A DNA stretch of 52,974 nucleotides from a virus, in IMG/VR virus record IMGVR_UViG_3300032073_000043, positions 1 through 52,974 of that record; one strand, 5' to 3'. Positions 49,886 through 52,974 of this stretch are shown here, piece by piece. The notes under the pieces were generated by a model. It worked only from the letters and a program-made list of their open reading frames with translations. It was not told the origin of the DNA and made no database searches. Numbering within the stretch: position 1 is the stretch's first letter; each line of letters opens with the position of its first letter. The position numbers were made by a program, and so were the translations under genes.

Positions 49886-50098
49886 ATGAAAAAATGTAAA
49901 TGTAATAATACAATACCTCCACAGCGTTTAGCACTAGGTTATACCTCTTGCGTCGAATGTAGCACTACCGAGCCATATGGCTGTATTGCTGTCACTTACC
50001 ACAAAACCGGTAATACCATTCAGATTATGCCGAAAGAACAGGCGAAACGTATCAGAAAGCTAGGCGCTCGCAGAGGTTATGGCACATGTCTAAAATAA
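49886..50098 (+). CDS. DksA/TraR-like zinc-finger small protein (70 aa)
   Basis: MKKCKCNNTIPPQRLALGYTSCVECSTTEPYGCIAVTYHKTGNTIQIMPKEQAKRIRKLGARRGYGTCLK has CKC...CVEC, four cysteines of a C4 zinc finger as in the DksA/TraR family, then a YHKTGNTIQIM segment that I know from other phages. TraR-type proteins bind RNA polymerase and change its promoter selectivity, so it may help shift host transcription. The family name is by motif; there is no coiled-coil domain as in DksA. Confidence 0.65.
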   Translation: MKKCKCNNTIPPQRLALGYTSCVECSTTEPYGCIAVTYHKTGNTIQIMPKEQAKRIRKLGARRGYGTCLK

Positions 50099-50111
50099 TA
50101 AATATAAAACT

Positions 50112-50321
50112 ATGAGTAAAACTAAAGAATTTGATATGTTAGCTGATAAAGCTACACATGAAGCAGTAGAAGAAATATACAGAATATGCGAGTGGACATT
50201 AACCGGTAGCGATGCTAAGTCATTACTAAGCTCTACACCAGATATAAACGAAGCTCATAGTTACTTGATGAAGCTCGTTATCGGTAAACTCGCTAATAAA
50301 TACTTAAATATATATGAGTGA
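50112..50321 (+). CDS. Small acidic helical protein (69 aa)
   Basis: MSKTKEFDMLADKATHEAVEEIYRICEWTLTGSDAKSLLSSTPDINEAHSYLMKLVIGKLANKYLNIYE, a helical protein with no known motif. It starts 13 bases after the zinc-finger gene and overlaps the next gene by 8 bases. Confidence 0.6.
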   Translation: MSKTKEFDMLADKATHEAVEEIYRICEWTLTGSDAKSLLSSTPDINEAHSYLMKLVIGKLANKYLNIYE

Positions 50322-50490
50322 TTCAGTAAAAAAATGGTTTGAGATGCAAGAAGAAAAAGAGCACAAAGACGTGCTATACACACATGCGCCAAACAGAAAA
50401 GCATACAGAATACTAATAGATTATGATATAAAAGATATTAGAGAAGCTGTAAAGCTATATGATAAAACAAGAAACCCGCTAGACGAGTAA
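50314..50490 (+). CDS. Small charged protein (58 aa)
   Basis: ATG at 50314 overlaps the stop of the previous gene. Reads MSDSVKKWFEMQEEKEHKDVLYTHAPNRKAYRILIDYDIKDIREAVKLYDKTRNPLDE and stops at 50490. Unknown function. It is followed by more than 600 bases with no gene. Confidence 0.55.
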   Translation: MSDSVKKWFEMQEEKEHKDVLYTHAPNRKAYRILIDYDIKDIREAVKLYDKTRNPLDE

Positions 50491-50743
50491 CTTAATTAGG
50501 TATGATTAAAGGCGTAATTCCTTAGCGGGATGTGAGAAACGGCTCGATGATTACACATAAGTGAATAGCTAGCAATCGAGGTGGCGGCATACAGGTCACG
50601 TTAGTTGAAGGGTAAGAACAAACGGTTGGAACGGTTGAAAGAGTACCGGATGGCTCCGTGAAGTTTATAACTTCAACAAAACAGAAAGTGTGGATAAATG
50701 ACAATACTAGTTAACTACCTGTCCACAACTGGTGCCTCGAAAT
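50491..50743 (+). ncRNA. Gene-free, GC-richer stretch with hairpins (left part of RNA array)
   Basis: No ORF with a good start is found on either strand. Hairpins include CTCGAT (50543-50548)/ATCGAG (50575-50580), CGGA-TGGC-TCCG, GAAGTT-TAT-AACTTC and TGTGGA (50689-50694)/TCCACA (50722-50727), the last enclosing the palindrome TAGTTAACTA. The higher GC against AT-rich neighbours and the many complementary segments suggest a structured transcript. No known RNA family is recognised. Confidence 0.5.
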
Positions 50744-50829
50744 GGGAGTGATAAGGTAAGTGAGACAGTATCTTCGCCGACTATGGCAAGACAGTATCTC
50801 AAACGGCGGTTCGACTCCGCCCACTTCCA
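50744..50829 (+). ncRNA. tRNA-like unit 1 (acceptor stem and T-arm, non-canonical core)
   Basis: GGGAGTG (50744-50750) pairs with CACTTCC (50822-50828) as a 7-bp acceptor with one G-U pair, and GGCGG-TTCGACT-CCGCC is a perfect T-arm. The 54 bases between do not form a D or anticodon arm. They hold an 11-base direct repeat AGACAGTATCT (50763 and 50789) and a hairpin CTT-GCC/GGC-AAG. At 86 nt with its single-base 3' discriminator it has a class II tRNA length, but I could not place an anticodon. Confidence 0.55.
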
Positions 50830-50834
50830 CTAAC

Positions 50835-50922
50835 AGAGAGATGGCAGATATGCAGAGATATACTTGTCGACAAAACAACGGCGGATTTACGTAAGCGAAG
50901 TACTTCGTGGGCACATCTCTCT
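50835..50922 (+). ncRNA. Structured RNA unit 2 (9-bp closing stem)
   Basis: AGAGAGATG (50835-50843) pairs fully with CATCTCTCT (50914-50922). Inside are palindromes TTGTCGACAA and CGAAGTACTTCG. No TTCGA-type T-loop is present, so it is not a tRNA. It is 88 nt and separated from unit 1 by only 5 bases. Confidence 0.5.
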
Positions 50923-50930
50923 TAATATAA

Positions 50931-51009
50931 TACCGGCTTAACAGTAAATCGACGTCTCGGCTTCCTTGAGGTATCAGTTGTACAAAGCCAGTTGTAGTGA
51001 CAGCCGGTA
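50931..51009 (+). ncRNA. Structured RNA unit 3 (8-bp closing stem)
   Basis: TACCGGCT (50931-50938) pairs exactly with AGCCGGTA (51002-51009). Inside GGCTT and AAGCC form a second stem. It is 79 nt and ends 7 bases before the tRNA-Met. The spacing between consecutive units is 5, 8 and 7 bases, as in a processed array. Confidence 0.5.
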
Positions 51010-51016
51010 ACTTATT

Positions 51017-51089
51017 TGCGGTATAGAGCAGTGGTCAGCTCGCATGGCTCATAACCATGAGGTCGTTGGTTCGAATCCTTCTGCCGCAA
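51017..51089 (+). tRNA. tRNA-Met (anticodon CAT)
   Basis: Acceptor TGCGGTA/TGCCGCA (7 bp, one G-U), D-arm GAGC...GCTC, anticodon arm CATGG-CTCATAA-CCATG with CAT at 51050-51052, and T-loop TTCGAAT. The T-stem GTTGG/CCTTC has two mismatches, which is unusual. No CCA is encoded. The C-A-T anticodon could also be an elongator Met, initiator, or Ile after modification. It ends the RNA array and is followed by motif copy 5. Confidence 0.75.
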
Positions 51090-51095
51090 CAAAAC

Positions 51096-51119
51096 AAATA
51101 CGAATGCTAAACGATTATA
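51096..51119 (+). promoter_or_regulatory. AAATACGA-N8-CGATWATA motif, copy 5
   Basis: AAATACGA-ATGCTAAA-CGATTATA, 6 bases after the tRNA and 27 bases before the ATG at 51147. It lies wholly in non-coding DNA, so the motif does not depend on the coding overlap seen at copies 3, 4 and 6. Confidence 0.75.
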
Positions 51120-51146
51120 TAAATGTAATTAAAAATAAATAAAACT

Positions 51147-51386
51147 ATGACAAAAATTAAAACCGTCTACGACAAACTATTGCCCGACGTTAAAACAAGT
51201 TTAAAAGCTAGTGCTAGAAAATACGATAGCGCTAAAAGACTAAAGTATACGCTTATGTCAAAAATGATGTGGTCGGAACTAAATGTCTATGAAGTTAGAG
51301 ATATATTAACCTACGGTGACTTAAACAGTTGGGAACTAGATTGCTACAGCTTTATGTACGGTGAAAAAATAATTGATAAATCATGA
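51147..51386 (+). CDS. Small basic hypothetical protein (79 aa)
   Basis: MTKIKTVYDKLLPDVKTSLKASARKYDSAKRLKYTLMSKMMWSELNVYEVRDILTYGDLNSWELDCYSFMYGEKIIDKS, with a basic N-terminal half and a more acidic, aromatic C-terminal half. No motif is recognised. Its stop overlaps the next start (ATGA at 51383). Confidence 0.6.
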   Translation: MTKIKTVYDKLLPDVKTSLKASARKYDSAKRLKYTLMSKMMWSELNVYEVRDILTYGDLNSWELDCYSFMYGEKIIDKS

Positions 51387-51844
51387 AAAAATATATAACA
51401 GACGAGATCATAGAAAAAGAAATGATCAAAAGAGGTTTACCAACTGACGGTGACAAGATACAAGATGAAGAGTTTGTGCAACAAGCAGTATTAAAATACT
51501 ATGATGTAGAAATTACTAATGACTACACACAAAACGCAGACTATTATGTTTACCCTGAATCAACGGCAGATGGCTACGAAGTTTATATTGCTACGTATGA
51601 TGATAGAAATATATGCGTAGGTGAACATGTACATTACTATGATAGTAATTTAGCTACAGAATTAGAAGATGCAATAAGAGGTATGGGTCGTATAGATTCT
51701 GTTATATATGTAGCGGATGATTTTATAGATGAGTACTGGTACTCAGATATGTTCAGCGAAATATACCAAGGTATTTGTGAAATAACAGAACAAGAAATTA
51801 AAGATATACTTATAGATGAAGGATACGAAGAGCAACCAATCTAA
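51383..51844 (+). CDS. Highly acidic protein (153 aa), possible DNA mimic
   Basis: Asp and Glu number about 38, against about 10 Lys/Arg (for example YDDRNICVGEHVHYYDSNLATELEDAIRGMG and VADDFIDEYWYSDMFSEIYQGICEITEQEIKD). Such strong acidity in a small early protein is typical of anti-restriction DNA mimics such as T7 Ocr, though no sequence similarity to them is visible to me. It overlaps the previous gene by four bases and the next by 29. Confidence 0.6.
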   Translation: MKKYITDEIIEKEMIKRGLPTDGDKIQDEEFVQQAVLKYYDVEITNDYTQNADYYVYPESTADGYEVYIATYDDRNICVGEHVHYYDSNLATELEDAIRGMGRIDSVIYVADDFIDEYWYSDMFSEIYQGICEITEQEIKDILIDEGYEEQPI

Positions 51845-52106
51845 ACCAAAATGGTTTAACGGCGCCTGGTACAGCTCACCAGAAGAGGTAACAAATCCAT
51901 TTAGTGGTGAAAGTTGCCTATTAACCGGAGCAGAAGCTAGTATGTATGACTTTATAATGGGTGCTACTTATACTATAGAAGTAACGTTTGATAACGACTC
52001 AGATGTAGAAGATCCATATATAACTAAACTAAGAAAAGAATTAATTAAAGGTATGGACTGGTTTAGATCAGAAAATCCTAAAGCTTATATGAAATTACTA
52101 GATTAA
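51816..52106 (+). CDS. Conserved phage hypothetical protein (96 aa)
   Basis: Starts MKDTKSNQSKPKWFNGAWYSSPEEVTNPFSGESCLLTGAEASMYDFIMGATY; the FSGESCLLTGAEASMYDFIMG part is a pattern I know from small phage proteins with no assigned role. The C terminus is helical (ITKLRKELIKGMDWFRSENPKAYMKLLD). The start overlaps the acidic gene by 29 bases. Confidence 0.6.
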   Translation: MKDTKSNQSKPKWFNGAWYSSPEEVTNPFSGESCLLTGAEASMYDFIMGATYTIEVTFDNDSDVEDPYITKLRKELIKGMDWFRSENPKAYMKLLD

Positions 52107-52107
52107 T

Positions 52108-52575
52108 ATGGCAACAAGAAATGTAACAATGGTAGTACCAAGGTCGACTGCGGAAGACAATGACCTAGGCTTTGCTTGTAACCCAAGTGTAGTCAGTGAC
52201 GATAGCTATGTAAATATGTATTTACATCACGATGGTTACCCTGAGTATAGAGCTGTAGAGCTTGCTAACTGGGTTAAGCATATGCAAGAGGTAAAAGGTT
52301 TTACAAGCTTTGGTGATGGATCAAGAATAGCATCACACTTAGTAAAAGACTTTCATTACAATAGCCAATACTTATATCCTTCTCATGACAGAATAGATCA
52401 TCATTATACTTATATTATATGGACAGGTAAACCTGACGTGTTTATAACTTGTTGGAATCAATATACTAATGAGTGTGTATTTGTAAACAAAGTAGATGAT
52501 GTGATCAAAAAATGGTCTAGAGATGAATATGAATATACTAACTATAACAAATTAAATACGAATGAAGTACGATAA
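52108..52575 (+). CDS. Conserved phage hypothetical protein (155 aa)
   Basis: MATRNVTMVVPRSTAEDNDLGFACNPSVVSDDSYVNMYLHHDGYPEYRAVELANWVKHMQ..., with the YLHHDGYPEY segment and GDGSRIASHLVKDFHYNSQYLYPSHDRIDHHYTYIIWTGKPDVFITCWN. The HHDGYPEY motif is widely seen in phage hypotheticals. The C terminus ends NTNEVR, in the same position and frame as the other two motif-linked stops. Function unknown. Confidence 0.65.
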   Translation: MATRNVTMVVPRSTAEDNDLGFACNPSVVSDDSYVNMYLHHDGYPEYRAVELANWVKHMQEVKGFTSFGDGSRIASHLVKDFHYNSQYLYPSHDRIDHHYTYIIWTGKPDVFITCWNQYTNECVFVNKVDDVIKKWSRDEYEYTNYNKLNTNEVR

Positions 52576-52577
52576 TA
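52554..52577 (+). promoter_or_regulatory. AAATACGA-N8-CGATWATA motif, copy 6
   Basis: AAATACGA-ATGAAGTA-CGATAATA. The last part encodes the end of the 155-aa gene (CGA-TAA) and the N8 holds the ATG (52562) of the next gene. A promoter reading would need a downstream start for it, for example the ATG at 52589. Confidence 0.7.
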
Positions 52578-52852
52578 TAGATGACGATATGTTAGATACA
52601 ATTGCAGACTTAGTACTAGATAAACTTCTTTACAGAATGAAGAACGAGGTTCATGCTATGTCTCCTATGTCTATTAACGAAATAATAAAAGGTCAAATAC
52701 CTTTTAAAGAAACAGACGAAGAGTTTCTTATATCTGAGTTAGCTAGGCTAATGACACTATTAAATTTGTACGAAGACAAAGAGCAGTACAGAAAAGCTGC
52801 AATAATAAAAAACAAACTAAATATAATACAAAAAAAACTAGACAACCTATGA
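52562..52852 (+). CDS. Hypothetical protein (96 aa; or 87 aa from 52589)
   Basis: MKYDNIDDDMLDTIADLVLDKLLYRMKNEVHAMSPMSINEIIKGQIPFKETDEEFLISELARLMTLLNLYEDKEQYRKAAIIKNKLNIIQKKLDNL, a helical protein with UVR/EF-like C-terminal helix LARLMTLLNLYEDKEQYRKAAIIKNKL, as in small phage-encoded subunits. The start at 52562 overlaps the upstream gene by 14 bases. The stop overlaps the ligase start (ATGA). Confidence 0.6.
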   Translation: MKYDNIDDDMLDTIADLVLDKLLYRMKNEVHAMSPMSINEIIKGQIPFKETDEEFLISELARLMTLLNLYEDKEQYRKAAIIKNKLNIIQKKLDNL

Positions 52853-52974
52853 AAAAACCAATGTTAGCCCATAAGTTCAGCGAAAAACGCTGTGACTTTA
52901 ACCAACCAACCTATATACAACCAAAGCTTGACGGCGTGCGTTGTAATATATACCTAAACGATAATAAAGATATT
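52849..52974 (+). CDS. ATP-dependent DNA ligase, N-terminal fragment
   Basis: Cut by the right edge after 42 residues. QPKLDGVRC contains the catalytic KxDG-R motif, with Lys26 as the adenylation site, after an MLAHKFSEKR N terminus typical of phage ligases. It would seal nicks in replication. Overlap with the previous gene (ATGA) shows coupling. Confidence 0.85.
   Translation, partial: MKKPMLAHKFSEKRCDFNQPTYIQPKLDGVRCNIYLNDNKDI

Noticed and set aside
50491-50743. Group I intron or tmRNA
   Set aside because: I could not find the conserved core pairings or a tag-reading frame. The paired stems are local hairpins. The region remains unclassified.
50522-50914. Two minus-strand ORFs of 60 and 67 codons in the RNA array
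   Set aside because: They run through strong hairpins, oppose the direction of transcription of the region and have no translated pattern such as hydrophobic periodicity or typical leader.
1-52974. Assignment to crAss-like phages
   Set aside because: Portal length, ring-protein N terminus and nozzle style recall that group, but gene order differs and no giant RNA polymerase is seen. The taxonomy needs a protein phylogeny that I cannot run.

Overview
The window is part of a tailed double-stranded DNA phage genome, AT-rich (roughly a third G+C by eye), most likely a podovirus-like phage of a marine member of the Bacteroidetes/Flavobacteriia. This rests on phage hallmarks (TerL, portal, scaffold, capsid, P22 gp10-like tail nozzle, giant internal proteins, fibres, holin, M15 endolysin), on ribosome binding regions that are A/T-rich with no Shine-Dalgarno, and on protein types I know from marine and Bacteroidetes phages. 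The host is inference; no host gene is present. Both ends are cut inside plus-strand genes, so the genome extends beyond the window.

Layout. One long leftward block (47.5 kb down to 0.23 kb) carries the late genes. In transcription order these are: two small genes, GroEL, GroES, a winged-helix protein, five poorly known proteins, a holin, tail-fibre genes, and two extraordinary Thr/Ser-rich repeat fibres with a methyltransferase gene between them. Next come a GT-B-type glycosyltransferase candidate, a tandem GroES-like protein, TerS candidate, TerL, portal, scaffold, major capsid protein, connector proteins, the nozzle, internal proteins and a 2397-aa giant with zincin and HAD domains. The block ends with an envelope/lysis cassette: outer-membrane barrel, two TM/coiled-coil paralogues, a secreted thioredoxin-like protein, M15 endolysin, a lipoprotein and small basic proteins.

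A 0.49-kb divergent intergenic region (47487-47972) holds iteron-like TGACA repeats and promoter-like motifs. From it a rightward block (47.97 kb to the right edge) carries small early-type genes, many under 60 aa, ending in the start of an ATP-dependent DNA ligase. This block is punctuated by six copies of an exact-spacing motif, AAATACGA-N8-CGATWATA, most of them just upstream of a gene. It also contains about 600 bases of gene-free, GC-richer DNA with consecutive units that look like structured RNAs, ending in a tRNA-Met.

The strongest candidates for something undescribed are: (1) the paired Thr/Ser-rich fibres with linked methyltransferase and glycosyltransferase genes; (2) the six-copy AAATACGA motif, probably a phage-specific promoter; (3) the tandem structured-RNA array; and (4) the lysis cassette with a phage-encoded outer-membrane barrel and a thioredoxin-fold protein lacking CxxC.
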